A stretch of DNA of 64,000 nt, from the NCBI RefSeq assembly GCF_900188375.1, contig NZ_FZOO01000012.1, forward strand, positions 62,001-126,000. The letters are read 5' to 3'. Source of the DNA: Geodermatophilus pulveris. Its GTDB lineage: Bacteria > Actinomycetota > Actinomycetes > Mycobacteriales > Geodermatophilaceae. The notes under the pieces are model-generated. The model was not told the DNA's origin and did no database searches. It was given only the letters and a program-made list of their open reading frames with translations. The translations under genes were made by a program, and so were the position numbers. Shown in pieces: positions 46,337-56,189 of the stretch; position 1 is the first letter of the stretch; each line of letters begins with the position of its first letter.

Positions 46337-47197
46337 ATGTTCACGCACACCCACGCCCTGCAGTACGAGGCCAAGCCCGACGGTCCCGACCCGGACTTCG
46401 CCCGGAAGATGCAGGAGATCCTCGGCGGCCAGTGGGGCGAGATGACGGTCGCCACGCAGTACCTGCTGCAGGGCTGGAACTGCCGGCTGCCCGGCAAGTA
46501 CAAGGACATGCTCCTGGCCATCGGCACCGAGGAGCTGGCCCACGTCGAGATGATCATCACGATGATCGACCGGCTGCTCGACCACGCGCCCCTCAAGCCC
46601 GACGCCGCCGACCGCACCAAGGAGGCGGCCGCCGGCTACGGCCAGCACAACCCGCAGCACCTGATCGCCAACGGTCAGGGCGCGTCCTACATGGACAGCA
46701 TGGGCAACCCCTGGACCGGCGCGTACGTGACCGCCAGCGGCAACCTCATGGCCGACTTCATGTACAACGCCACCGCCGAGATGCAGGGCCGCCTGCAGGT
46801 GTCCCGCCTCTACAACATGACCGACGACCCCGGCGTCAAGGACATGCTGCGGTTCCTGATCACCCGCGACCACATGCACCAGATGCAGTGGCTGGCCGCG
46901 ACCGAGGAGCTCAAGTCCGACGGCATCGAGGGCATCCCGGTGCCCGAGGCCTTCCCGCTGGAGGAGGAGATCGCCGACCTCGGCTACACCTTCATCGACG
47001 CCTCCGACGGCCCTGAGGCCTCCGCCGGCCGCTGGGCGTCCGGCCCGGCGCCCGACGGCCGCGGCGAGTTCCGCGCCCGCCCGATCGAGGCCACGGCCGA
47101 CGCGCCGATCCTGCCGCCGGGTGACCCGCGGCTGTTCTCCACGCCGCAGCTGCCGGGGCAGTCGCTGCTGCAGAAGGCCAAGGACCTGCTCAAGTGA
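46337..47197 (+). CDS. Manganese catalase
   Basis: 286 residues from ATG, AGGGAGAG upstream. Ferritin-like four-helix bundle with dimanganese ligands visible: E in G-E-M-T-V-A-T-Q-Y, E and H in E-E-L-A-H-V-E-M, E in A-E-M-Q-G-R, H in T-R-D-H-M-H-Q-M. It breaks down hydrogen peroxide without heme. The C-terminal 50 residues are a flexible Pro/Gly-rich tail. The gene has its own space on both sides; oxidative or desiccation stress control is likely but not visible. Confidence 0.94.
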   Translation: MFTHTHALQYEAKPDGPDPDFARKMQEILGGQWGEMTVATQYLLQGWNCRLPGKYKDMLLAIGTEELAHVEMIITMIDRLLDHAPLKPDAADRTKEAAAGYGQHNPQHLIANGQGASYMDSMGNPWTGAYVTASGNLMADFMYNATAEMQGRLQVSRLYNMTDDPGVKDMLRFLITRDHMHQMQWLAATEELKSDGIEGIPVPEAFPLEEEIADLGYTFIDASDGPEASAGRWASGPAPDGRGEFRARPIEATADAPILPPGDPRLFSTPQLPGQSLLQKAKDLLK

Positions 47198-47291
47198 GCT
47201 GACCCGTCCCCTGCGCCGTCGCCGCGCCGGTGGCCGGGTCCGCGTGACCCGGCCGCCGGCCGGCGGGACGCCTCCCGTGGAGGAGAGCACC

Positions 47292-47513
47292 GTGCACCTG
47301 TCCGTCCCCGCCGTCCTGCTGACGACGGTCTACGCCGCGGCCCTCGCCGTCGCGGTGACCGCGCCCGGCCAGCACCTGCTGGCCGGCCTGCTCGTCCTCA
47401 CCGGCCTGGTCACCCGCTGGGCCGTCCGCCACCGCCGCGCGCACGCCGTCGTCGCGGCCGCCACCGCCGACGCCGTCCTGGCGCCCGACCCCGCCCGGGC
47501 CGCCGCCGCCTGA
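47292..47513 (+). CDS. Small membrane protein of unknown function
   Basis: 73 residues from the GTG at 47292, 7 bases after GGAGGA (47279-47284); a GTG at 47277 is possible. Two hydrophobic stretches (about 4-24 and 27-45) then W-A-V-R-H-R-R-A-H as a basic inside tail and an Ala-rich end. Not recognised as a family. It sits behind the catalase with 94 bases between, and is followed by a strong terminator hairpin, which supports it as a real gene. Confidence 0.6.
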   Translation: MHLSVPAVLLTTVYAAALAVAVTAPGQHLLAGLLVLTGLVTRWAVRHRRAHAVVAAATADAVLAPDPARAAAA

Positions 47514-47529
47514 GCCCCACGACGCGCGA

Positions 47530-47561
47530 GGCGCGCGCCCCCTGCACAGGGGACGCGCGCC
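47530..47561 (+). terminator. Strong hairpin between the small membrane gene and the acetate symporter
   Basis: Left arm GGCGCGCGCCCCC (47530-47542) pairs with GGGGACGCGCGCC (47549-47561), 12 of 13 positions, around a 6-base loop. It lies 17 bases after the small-gene stop and may also serve the convergent symporter gene. Confidence 0.7.
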
Positions 47562-47581
47562 GACGCAACCGGGTGGAGTGG

Positions 47582-47633
47582 CCTCCTGGCAGGGGCCCGC
47601 GCCGAGCGGAGCGAGGCGTGGGGGGCCAGGAGG
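47582..47633 (-). repeat. REP-like hairpin with GAGCGGAGCG loop, after the symporter gene
   Basis: CCTCCTGGC (47582-47590) and GCCAGGAGG (47625-47633) are perfect inverted repeats; inside, CGCGCC and GGCGTG extend the stem with a wobble pair, leaving the loop GAGCGGAGCGA (47604-47614). It ends 6 bases after the symporter stop and can act as its terminator. The loop core matches the element at 43027-43125. Confidence 0.6.
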
Positions 47634-47638
47634 TCCTC

Positions 47639-49282
47639 CTAGTGCTGGACGGCCTTCTCCGCCCCGATGCCGGTGAACGCCCGGACCTCCAGCTCGGCCC
47701 ACTTGGGCTCGTCCGGCCGCTCCTTGGACAGCACCGTGCCCAGCCAGCCGAGGAAGAACGACAGCGGGATGGACACCAGGCCCGGGTTGTTCAGCGGGAA
47801 CCAGGAGAAGTCGACGTCCTGCACCAGGGACGGGCTGACGCCGGTCACCGGGTTCACCGGTGCACCGGACACCACCGGCGAGAAGAGGATCAGCGTGATG
47901 CACGCGATCAGCCCGCCGTACATCGACCACAGCGCGCCCCGGGTGGTGAACCGGCTCCAGAACAGCGTGTAGAGGATGGTCGGCAGGTTCGCCGAGGCGG
48001 CCACCGCGAAGGCCAGCGCCACCAGGAAGGCGATGTTCAGCCCGGCCTGCAGCGCCAGGATGCCCAGGCCGATCGAGATGGCCCCGATGACGATCGCGGT
48101 GATGCGGGCGACCTTCACCTCGCCGTTCGGCGACACGTTGCCCTTCTTGATCACCGACGCGTAGACGTCGTGGGCGAAGGACGCCGACGCGGTGATCGTC
48201 AGGCCGGCGACCACGGCGAGGATCGTCGCGAAGGCCACGCCGGCGATGATGCCCAGCAGGACCGTGCCGCCGAGCTCGAAGGCCAGCAGGGGCGCCGCGG
48301 CGTTGACCGCCCCGGGCGCGCTGAGGATCGTCTCCGGGCCGACCAGCGCACCGGCGCCGTAACCGATCACCAGGCTGAACAGGTAGAAGATGCCGATCAG
48401 CCAGATCGCCCACACCACCGAGCGACGGGCGTCCTTGGCCGTCGGCACGGTGTAGAAGCGCATCAGCACGTGCGGCAGGCCCGCCGTCCCGAGCACCAGG
48501 GCCAGCGCGAGGGAGATGAAGTCGAGCTGGGAGATGTTGGTCGCGCCGTACTGCGCACCCGGCGCGAGGACGTCGCGGCCCTCCACCGCGTTGGCCACCG
48601 AGTCGCCGAACAGCGCCGACAGGTTGAAGCCGTACAACGCCAGGACCCACAGCGTCATCACCAGCGCACCGGCGATGAGCAGCGTGGCCTTGATGATCTG
48701 CACGTACGTGGTACCGCGCATGCCACCGACCAGCACGTAGACGATCATCAGCGCGCCGACGAGGACGACGACCACCGCCTGGGCCGCCTCGCCGGTGACG
48801 CCGAGCAGCAGGGTGACCAGGCCGCCGGCGCCGGCCATCTGGGCCAGCAGGTAGAACAGCGACACCGCCAGCGTGGAGATGGCCGCGGCGGTGCGCACCG
48901 GGCCCTGGCGCATCCGGAAGGCCAGCACGTCGGCCATGGTGTACCGCGCGGTGTTGCGCATCAGCTCGGCGACGAGCAGCAGCGCCACCAGCCAGGCGAC
49001 GAGGAAGCCGATGGAGTAGAGGAACCCGTCGTAGCCGTAGACGGCGATGGCGCCGGCGATGCCCAGGAAGGACGCCGCCGACAGGTAGTCGCCGGCGATG
49101 GCCAGGCCGTTCTGGGTACCGCTGATGTTGCGGCCGGCGGCGTAGTAGTCCGCCGCGCTGGTGTTGTTGCGGCTGGCCCGGAACGTGATGACCAGTGTGA
49201 TCAGCACGAAGATGCCGAAGATCGAGATGTTGATCGCCGGGCTGCCGATCGTGGCGCTGTCGGCGGCGAGCAGCTCAGGCAC
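47639..49282 (-). CDS. Monocarboxylate/acetate:cation symporter (ActP/MctC type)
   Basis: 547 residues from the GTG at 49282 (GGGGG 8 bases before); the GTG at 49291 is an alternative. About 13 membrane helices of the sodium:solute symporter (SSS) family with the family signature G-L-A-I-A-G-D-Y-L-S-A-A-S-F-L-G, and A-A-D-Y-Y-A-A-G-R-N near the start. ActP/MctC proteins import acetate, propionate or pyruvate. The DUF485 partner just upstream overlaps its start, as in E. coli yjcH-actP. Useful with the acyl-CoA and glycolate genes, although no direct link is seen. Confidence 0.93.
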   Translation of the reverse strand: MPELLAADSATIGSPAINISIFGIFVLITLVITFRASRNNTSAADYYAAGRNISGTQNGLAIAGDYLSAASFLGIAGAIAVYGYDGFLYSIGFLVAWLVALLLVAELMRNTARYTMADVLAFRMRQGPVRTAAAISTLAVSLFYLLAQMAGAGGLVTLLLGVTGEAAQAVVVVLVGALMIVYVLVGGMRGTTYVQIIKATLLIAGALVMTLWVLALYGFNLSALFGDSVANAVEGRDVLAPGAQYGATNISQLDFISLALALVLGTAGLPHVLMRFYTVPTAKDARRSVVWAIWLIGIFYLFSLVIGYGAGALVGPETILSAPGAVNAAAPLLAFELGGTVLLGIIAGVAFATILAVVAGLTITASASFAHDVYASVIKKGNVSPNGEVKVARITAIVIGAISIGLGILALQAGLNIAFLVALAFAVAASANLPTILYTLFWSRFTTRGALWSMYGGLIACITLILFSPVVSGAPVNPVTGVSPSLVQDVDFSWFPLNNPGLVSIPLSFFLGWLGTVLSKERPDEPKWAELEVRAFTGIGAEKAVQH

Positions 49283-49673
49283 GCGAGGCACCCCCGGTCA
49301 CTGACGGACCGCTGCTGCCACGGGTGCCCGGGGCGTACTCGTGGTGCTCGAGCCGCTCGCGCATCTCGTCGGAGATCGGGTCGGTGCGCTTGTTGGCGTG
49401 CGCCACGTAGACGTGGGTGATCACGAACGTGGAGACGAACTGCCCGAGCCCCAGCAGGATGCCGAGGTTGACGTTGCCGAAGACCGGGGTCGCCATGAAG
49501 TCCGGCGCGTAGGTCGACATCAGGACGTAGAGCAGGTACCAGGCCAGGAAGGCCACGGTCATGGGGAAGGCGAAGCGACGGAAGCGCCGCTTGAGCTCCA
49601 CGAACTCCGGCGAGGCCTGCGCCTGCGCGTACTCCTCCGGGGTGAGCAGCCTGCGTTCTTCGGGTGGTGTCAC
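49275..49673 (-). CDS. DUF485 membrane protein (YjcH-like)
   Basis: 132 residues from GTG. Two membrane helices (residues about 35-55 and 70-92) separated by a short loop, with F-R-R-F-A-F-P-M-T-V-A-F before the first and H-V-Y-V-A-H-A-N-K after the second. This is the classical partner of the acetate symporter; genes overlap by 8 bases, so the products are made together. Molecular role not established. Confidence 0.92.
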   Translation of the reverse strand: MTPPEERRLLTPEEYAQAQASPEFVELKRRFRRFAFPMTVAFLAWYLLYVLMSTYAPDFMATPVFGNVNLGILLGLGQFVSTFVITHVYVAHANKRTDPISDEMRERLEHHEYAPGTRGSSGPSVTGGASRA

Positions 49674-49849
49674 GGTGCGGTCTCCCTGCTGGTGCTCGTC
49701 ACCTGGTCGGGGTGATCGCGGTCACTCTAGATTCCCGGCGTCCGGAACTCGACTGCCGGATGCCGATTCGTTGTGCGCCACCGGAATCGCTCACGCAGTC
49801 GTGCGCCGTCCGTAACCGCCCGGGAACGTCGGTCGGTTGCACTGGGCCG

Positions 49850-50686
49850 GTGCACCGAGACGACGTCGCGACCGCGGGGACCTCGACCGGCCCGGTCCTC
49901 GGCAACCTGGACCCGGCGCTGGAGACGGCGTGGCACCCGGTGGCGCCGTCCGGCGAGCTGCGGCCCGGCGGCTGGCTGCAGGTCCGCCTGCTCGGGCGGA
50001 CCTGGACGCTGCACCGCACCGACCGCCTGGCGGCCGACCCGCCCGCGCACGGCGTCCGCGAGCGGCTCGGAGTGGTGTGGCTGGCGCCCGGCGAACCGCG
50101 GGACGTCCCGCTGGAGGTGGCCGAGGACGGCGACCGCCGGTTCGTCACCGGCCGGCTGCGGTCCCGGCGCTCGGCGGCGGCGGCCGGGGTGGTGGCCGAC
50201 GCCCTCCTCGACGCCGCGCACGCCCGGTCCGGGGCGGTGCCGCCCGCGGCGGTCTCCCCCGAGCCCGGCGGCTCGCGCAGCGTGCGCGGGGACCGCGCGG
50301 CCGGCCGGCGGCTGACGTCGGTGCACCGGGCGCCGTTCCAGCTGCTGCTGCGCGAGGAGTCCCGGGACGCCGGCGCGGTGCGGACCCTGCTGCTCCTGCT
50401 GCAGCCGGAGGACGCGGACTCCACGCGGGTGCACCCCCGGCTGCTGCTCTCCGCCGGGTCCGGTCGCCCGCTTCCCGCGCCGGCCGACGTAGCCCGGGAG
50501 GTGGCCGCCGCGCAGCGGGTGCTCGACGAGGACCTGGCGGCGGTCGCGCACCTGGCCGGCACGGGGCTGGCGCTGGCCGGGCGCGACGGACCGCCGGTGC
50601 CCGCCGACCGGCCGGGCGCGGAGCTGCGCCGGGCGCTGTGCGAGTTCGTGCTGTCCGCGCCGGTGCGGCACCGCGGCGCCGCCTGA
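49850..50686 (+). CDS. Rieske-type oxygenase relative lacking the Rieske cluster
   Basis: 278 residues from GTG. The N-terminus L-D-P-A-L-E-T-A-W-H-P-V-A and V-R-L-L-G-R-T-W-T-L-H-R is that of ring-hydroxylating oxygenase alpha subunits (VanA-like), and the C-terminal two thirds (Y/H-R-A-P-F-Q-L-L-L-R, L-Q-P-E-D-A-D-S-T-R) also follows such proteins. But the segment that should hold C-x-H and C-x2-H of the [2Fe-2S] cluster is absent: W-T-L-H-R-T leads directly to A-A-D-P-P-A-H-G-V-R-E-R. The mononuclear iron His-His region is degenerate (L-D-A-A-H-A-R-S-G). Frame is intact. It cannot be an ordinary Rieske oxygenase; function unknown. Comparison is from memory of the family. Confidence 0.6.
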   Translation: MHRDDVATAGTSTGPVLGNLDPALETAWHPVAPSGELRPGGWLQVRLLGRTWTLHRTDRLAADPPAHGVRERLGVVWLAPGEPRDVPLEVAEDGDRRFVTGRLRSRRSAAAAGVVADALLDAAHARSGAVPPAAVSPEPGGSRSVRGDRAAGRRLTSVHRAPFQLLLREESRDAGAVRTLLLLLQPEDADSTRVHPRLLLSAGSGRPLPAPADVAREVAAAQRVLDEDLAAVAHLAGTGLALAGRDGPPVPADRPGAELRRALCEFVLSAPVRHRGAA

Positions 50687-50706
50687 GGGTCGCCGGGCGG
50701 AGGTCC

Positions 50707-50892
50707 TCAGTCCGCGGGCAGCAGCCCGCCGCAGGCGGTGCACCGCACCGGCGGGTCGGCGTCGGCGAGCCGGCCGCACGCGGGGCACACCCGGCGGAGC
50801 CAGCACGCCGGGTCGCCGCCGTCGTCGCCGCGTCGGGCGGGTGCCGTGTCGCCACGCCCGGCGGGTGCCGTGTCGTCGGTCACGGGCGCCAT
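50707..50892 (-). CDS. Small zinc-ribbon protein
   Basis: 61 residues from the ATG at 50892. A Thr/Arg/Gly/Asp-rich N-terminus containing two copies of an 8-residue unit (D-T-A-P-A-G-R-G, D-T-A-P-A-R-R-G) leads into a zinc-ribbon, C-P-A-C-G and C-T-A-C-G spaced by 12 residues, which ends the protein. Function unknown. It is divergent from an MBL-fold gene. Confidence 0.6.
   Translation of the reverse strand: MAPVTDDTAPAGRGDTAPARRGDDGGDPACWLRRVCPACGRLADADPPVRCTACGGLLPAD
50836..50875 (-). repeat. 24-base in-frame tandem repeat in the zinc-ribbon gene
   Basis: GGCGGGTGCCGTGTCG at 50836-50851 recurs at 50860-50875, offset 24 bases, encoding an 8-residue repeat. Probably replication slippage in a disordered N-terminus. 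Confidence 0.8.
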
Positions 50893-50981
50893 CGTCGGCC
50901 GCCGCCAGCGGCCGGGCAACCGCCCTCCCGGTGGCCGGCGCCACCCTCCAGGAGGACGCCGCCGCCCGGCGCGCGGCTGGG

Positions 50982-52208
50982 ATGCTGGCGGGCGTGCCGT
51001 CCTCCGCCGCCCGCCGCACCGCGCTCGCCGTCGCCACCCTCGCCGGGCCCGCCACGTGGCTGGCCCGGGCCGCCTGGGGGCTGCCCACGGCCCTGGGCGC
51101 CAGCCAGCGGCAGGTCCGGCCGTACGCCGCCGGGTCGCCGCACTTCTCCCAGGGTCGCTTCCACAACCGGATCAGCACCCCGGCGCGGCCCCCGGCCAGC
51201 GCCCAGCGCGGCCTGCTGCGCCAGGTGCACGAGGAGCGGGACACCGGCCTGCCGGCGCGCCCGGTGCCGCTGCGCCGGCCCGAGCTGCCGGCGGAGGCCG
51301 CCGAGCTGGCGGTGACCTGGTTCGGGCACTCCAGCGCGCTGCTGGAGGTCGACGGCCGCCGGGTGCTGGTGGACCCGGTGTGGGGCGAGCGGGTCTCGCC
51401 GTCCCCCGTCATCGGGCCCACCCGGCTGCACCCGGTGCCCCTGCCGGTGGAGGAGCTGCCGCAGGTCGACGCGGTGCTGGTGTCCCACGACCACTACGAC
51501 CACCTGGACCTGCCCACGGTGCGCGCGCTGCTGCGCACCCAGCGGGCGCCGTTCGTCGTCCCGCTGGGGCTGGGGGCGCACCTGCGCGGGTGGGGCGTGC
51601 CGGAGGAGCGGGTCGTCGAGCTGGACTGGGACGGCGCGGTGCACGTCACCGGCCTGACGCTCACCTGCACCGAGGCGCGGCACTTCTCCGGCCGGTTCCT
51701 CACCCGAGACACCACCCTGTGGGCGTCCTGGGTGGTCGCCGGCCCGCGGCACCGGGTGTTCTTCGGCGGGGACACCGGCTACACCCCCGCCTTCGCGCAG
51801 ATCGGCGCGCGCCTGGGCCCGTTCGACCTCACGCTGCTGCCGATCGGCGCCTACAACGAGGCCTGGGCGCTGATCCACATGACGCCGGAGGAGGCGGTCC
51901 GGGCACACGGCGACCTCGGCGGCGGCCTGCTGGTGCCGGTGCACTGGGCGACGTTCAACCTGGCCTTCCACCGGTGGGCGGAGCCGGTGCAGAGGCTGGT
52001 GGCCGCGGCGGAGCGCTCCGCGGTGCCGGTGGCGGTGCCGCAGCCGGGCCAGCGGGTCGACGTGGGCAGCCCGCCGCCGCTGGTCGACTGGTGGTCGGAG
52101 GTCGGCTCGCCCGCCGGGGCACCGGCCCCCGACGGCGACGGCGGCGCGGGCAGCTCGGTGGTCGCCCGGGCGGCGTCCTGGCTGACCGCCCGCCGCGGGG
52201 TGGAGTAG
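50982..52208 (+). CDS. MBL-fold hydrolase, NAPE-PLD/UlaG-like
   Basis: 408 residues (GTG at 50994 is an alternative start). The N-terminal 30 residues contain a weakly hydrophobic stretch. W-F-G-H-S-S-A-L-L-E-V and V-L-V-S-H-D-H-Y-D-H-L-D supply the HxHxDH metal set; further ligands are in G-G-D-T-G-Y-T and the final V-P-V-H-W-A-T-F. The pattern matches NAPE-hydrolysing phospholipase D-like and UlaG-like proteins. A lipid phosphodiester or lactone substrate is possible; not known. Confidence 0.85.
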   Translation: MLAGVPSSAARRTALAVATLAGPATWLARAAWGLPTALGASQRQVRPYAAGSPHFSQGRFHNRISTPARPPASAQRGLLRQVHEERDTGLPARPVPLRRPELPAEAAELAVTWFGHSSALLEVDGRRVLVDPVWGERVSPSPVIGPTRLHPVPLPVEELPQVDAVLVSHDHYDHLDLPTVRALLRTQRAPFVVPLGLGAHLRGWGVPEERVVELDWDGAVHVTGLTLTCTEARHFSGRFLTRDTTLWASWVVAGPRHRVFFGGDTGYTPAFAQIGARLGPFDLTLLPIGAYNEAWALIHMTPEEAVRAHGDLGGGLLVPVHWATFNLAFHRWAEPVQRLVAAAERSAVPVAVPQPGQRVDVGSPPPLVDWWSEVGSPAGAPAPDGDGGAGSSVVARAASWLTARRGVE

Positions 52209-52223
52209 CCCGGCCCACCGCGG

Positions 52224-52862
52224 TCAGCGGAGCAGGGCGGCGACCTCGGACAGGTCGGCGGCCTCCACCTGGGGCGTGCCGCCCTGGGGGTCCAGCCGGT
52301 GGCCGGGGCGGCGCAGCCGGACGACGTCGATCCCGGCGGCCAGGGCGCCCCGCACGTCGCGGGCGGAGGTGGCGACGTGCAGCAGCCGGCCGCCGGCCCG
52401 CTCCCGCGCCCGCAGGTAGAGCTCCGGCGCAGGCTTGTAGGCGTGCAGCCGCTCGGAGGTGAGCACGTTGGCGTCGTCGACCAGCGGGGCCACCCGGGTG
52501 CGGGCGAAGACGGCGTCGTCGACGTTGGACAGCACGCCGACCGCGCCGTGGGCGGCCAGCACCGGCAGGCCCGCGGCGACGTCCGGCCACAGCGGCCAGT
52601 CGGCGACGGAGTCCAGCAGGTCGACGACGTCGGCGTCCGCGTCGCGGGCGACGCCCAGCTCGGCGTACGCGGCGGCCAGCGCCCGGCGGCAGTGCTCGGC
52701 GAAGGGCACCCACGCCGGCTCGTCGCGCTGGGAGGCCTTGTTGGCCGCGTCCCACGCGTCGTACAGCGGCTCACCGGGGGTGCCGGTGATCCGGGCCAGC
52801 GCGGCCGAGCCGCCGGTGCGCGAGTCGATCAGCGCGCTGAACAGGTCCAGGGTGACGAGCAC
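52224..52862 (-). CDS. HAD-superfamily hydrolase
   Basis: 212 residues from GTG. Motif I is T-L-D-L-F-S-A-L (nucleophile Asp), motif II L-S-N-V-D with Ser/Asn, motif III K-P-A-P-E-L-Y with Lys, and the cap domain lies between I and II. It looks like the haloacid dehalogenase/phosphoglycolate phosphatase type; the second Asp of D-x-D in motif I is Phe, as in haloacid dehalogenases. Substrate unknown. It shares an operon direction with the Fpg/Nei gene 12 bases upstream. Confidence 0.85.
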   Translation of the reverse strand: MLVTLDLFSALIDSRTGGSAALARITGTPGEPLYDAWDAANKASQRDEPAWVPFAEHCRRALAAAYAELGVARDADADVVDLLDSVADWPLWPDVAAGLPVLAAHGAVGVLSNVDDAVFARTRVAPLVDDANVLTSERLHAYKPAPELYLRARERAGGRLLHVATSARDVRGALAAGIDVVRLRRPGHRLDPQGGTPQVEAADLSEVAALLR

Positions 52863-52874
52863 GGTGGCAGTCTC

Positions 52875-53729
52875 TCAGCGGAGCAGCTTGGACATCCGCC
52901 GGTCGGCCAGCGGCTTGCCGCCGGTCTGGCAGGTCGGGCAGTACTGCAGCGAGGTGTCGGCGAAGCTGACCTCGCGCACGGTGTCCCCGCACACGGGGCA
53001 GGGCAGCCCGGTGCGGGCGTGCACCCGCAGCCCCGAGCGCTTCTCGCCCTTCATGGTCGCCGCCCGCTGCCCCACCTGGCGGGCCAGCGCCGCGGTGAGC
53101 ACCTCCCGCACCGCGTCGTACAGGCGCAGCGCCTCCTCGTCGGTGAGCTTGTCGGCCATCTTGAACGGCGACAGCCGCGCGGTGTGCAAGATCTCGTCGG
53201 AGTAGGCGTTGCCGATGCCGGCCAGCAGCGTCTGGTCGGTGAGCGCGCCCTTGAGCTGGCCGCTGCGCCCGGCCATGAGCGCCACGAAGGCGTCGCGGTC
53301 GACGGCGAGGGCGTCGGGGCCGAGCCGGGCGATGCCGGGCACCTCGGCCGGCGAGCGCACGACGTACACCGCCAGTCCCTTGCGGGTGCCCTGCTCGGTG
53401 AGGTCGAAGCCGTCGCCGCCCTCCAGGTGCACCCGCAGCGCGAGCGGGCCCCTGCCCGGCTTGGGCGGGGCGGGCGGGAGGCCGGTGCGCCAGTGCAGCC
53501 AGCCGGCCCGCGCCAGGTGGGCGACGAGGTGCAGGCCGGAGACGTCCAGGTCGAGGAACTTGCCGTGCCGGGCCACGCCGGTGAGCTCCAGCCCGCCGAG
53601 CGCGGACAGCGGCGGGTCGAAGGTCTTGATCGCCTGGACGGCGGCCAGGTCGACCCGGGTGACCACGGAGCCGACGGCGGACTCCCGCAGGAACGCCGTC
53701 AGCGCCTCCACCTCGGGCAACTCGGGCAC
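52875..53729 (-). CDS. Fpg/Nei-family DNA glycosylase
   Basis: 284 residues from GTG. After removal of the start Met the N-terminus is P-E-L-P-E-V-E, with catalytic Pro and Glu of the family. H2TH domain L-L-A-G-I-G-N-A-Y-S-D-E-I is at residues about 165-180. A C-terminal zinc finger C-P-V-C-G and C-P-T-C-Q-T-G-G-K ends with its usual residues, and a Lys in G-K-F-L-D-L-D is the DNA-contact lysine. It removes oxidised bases. Whether substrate preference is 8-oxoG or oxidised pyrimidines cannot be told. Confidence 0.93.
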   Translation of the reverse strand: MPELPEVEALTAFLRESAVGSVVTRVDLAAVQAIKTFDPPLSALGGLELTGVARHGKFLDLDVSGLHLVAHLARAGWLHWRTGLPPAPPKPGRGPLALRVHLEGGDGFDLTEQGTRKGLAVYVVRSPAEVPGIARLGPDALAVDRDAFVALMAGRSGQLKGALTDQTLLAGIGNAYSDEILHTARLSPFKMADKLTDEEALRLYDAVREVLTAALARQVGQRAATMKGEKRSGLRVHARTGLPCPVCGDTVREVSFADTSLQYCPTCQTGGKPLADRRMSKLLR

Positions 53730-53824
53730 CCCGCCAGTGTCCCGCGCAGGACGGCAGCGCGCCGTCCTGCGATCGTGTGTACTGACCGCCGGGGTCCGCA
53801 GGACCCCTCGGGAGGGGGTCCGGG

Positions 53825-54004
53825 ATGACCGAGAGCGAGCAGGGCCGGCAGCCGGTGGACGAGACCCGTCCGTCCGCGCCGGACCAGGACACCGACGGCG
53901 GCCCTCCGGTCCCCGCCGACAGCGGGGTCGGCATGGGCCTCGGCGAGGCGGACAGCTTCGAGCCGGAGGAGTCCGACCCGGCCGAGGACGCCGACGGCGG
54001 CTGA
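53825..54004 (+). CDS. Small acidic protein of unknown function
   Basis: 59 residues from the ATG at 53825, with GAGGGGG about 8 bases upstream. Highly acidic (about 17 Asp/Glu) and rich in Pro and Gly; likely disordered. The gene lies alone between the glycosylase and an SRPBCC gene, convergent to the latter by 8 bases. No family recognised. Good ribosome site and typical third-position GC support coding. Confidence 0.5.
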   Translation: MTESEQGRQPVDETRPSAPDQDTDGGPPVPADSGVGMGLGEADSFEPEESDPAEDADGG

Positions 54005-54012
54005 CCGGGCGG

Positions 54013-54531
54013 TCAGGCGTCCGACGGCGGGGGCACGTCGCCCGGGGGCTCCGGGGGCAGGACCTTCCCGCCGGTGCCCTCGAGCTGCTGCTTGACCGAC
54101 TGCAGCGTGGCCGCGAGGGCCTCGTGCACGACGTCGCGGTCACCGGACTGCTGCTGCATCTCCTCGTCCGGGCTGTTCGGGCCGAACTCCAGGCGCACGT
54201 GCAGCCGGGCGCCGTCGCCGTCCTCGCCGACGTCGAGCCGGCCGCCGTAGGTGCGCTCGGTCTGCGCCCCCCAGCGCAGCGTGCGGGCGTCCGCGTCGGC
54301 GAGGAACCAGCCGTCGTTCTCGAACCGCTGCCCCTTCACCTCGCCGACCAGGTGCACGCCGACCGCGTCCTGCACGTCCGGGTCGGTCTCGGTGCCCTCG
54401 GCCAGCGGCCGCTCGGCGGCCTCCTGGATCGGCGGCAGGTAGTCGGGGAGGTGGCCGACGTCGCTGACGTAGGCGAACACCTCCTGCGGGCTCGCTGCGA
54501 TCGTCGTGCTGTCCTCGTACACCCCGGCCAC
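54013..54531 (-). CDS. SRPBCC-family protein
   Basis: 172 residues from GTG. N-terminus D-S-T-T-I-A-A-S-P-Q-E-V-F-A-Y-V-S-D-V is the usual lead of polyketide cyclase/dehydrase-like SRPBCC domains; the rest is a helix-grip fold ending in a long helix and a Pro-rich tail. The family binds hydrophobic ligands, and many members have no known role. It lies on its own downstream of malic enzyme in the opposite reading order. Confidence 0.82.
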   Translation of the reverse strand: MAGVYEDSTTIAASPQEVFAYVSDVGHLPDYLPPIQEAAERPLAEGTETDPDVQDAVGVHLVGEVKGQRFENDGWFLADADARTLRWGAQTERTYGGRLDVGEDGDGARLHVRLEFGPNSPDEEMQQQSGDRDVVHEALAATLQSVKQQLEGTGGKVLPPEPPGDVPPPSDA

Positions 54532-54610
54532 GTCGCCCCCTCCTGGTTCGGTGGAGCGGCTCTACCCACGGCCCCCCGGCGCCACGCGCGCGGACCGGCG
54601 GGTCGGGGCG

Positions 54611-56122
<1,512 letters not shown>

Positions 56123-56189
56123 GGCGCCGCCCATCGTCGCACCACCGGCCGCCGGGCAGTAGTTCCGGTCACAGCGGTCACGGCGGGCC

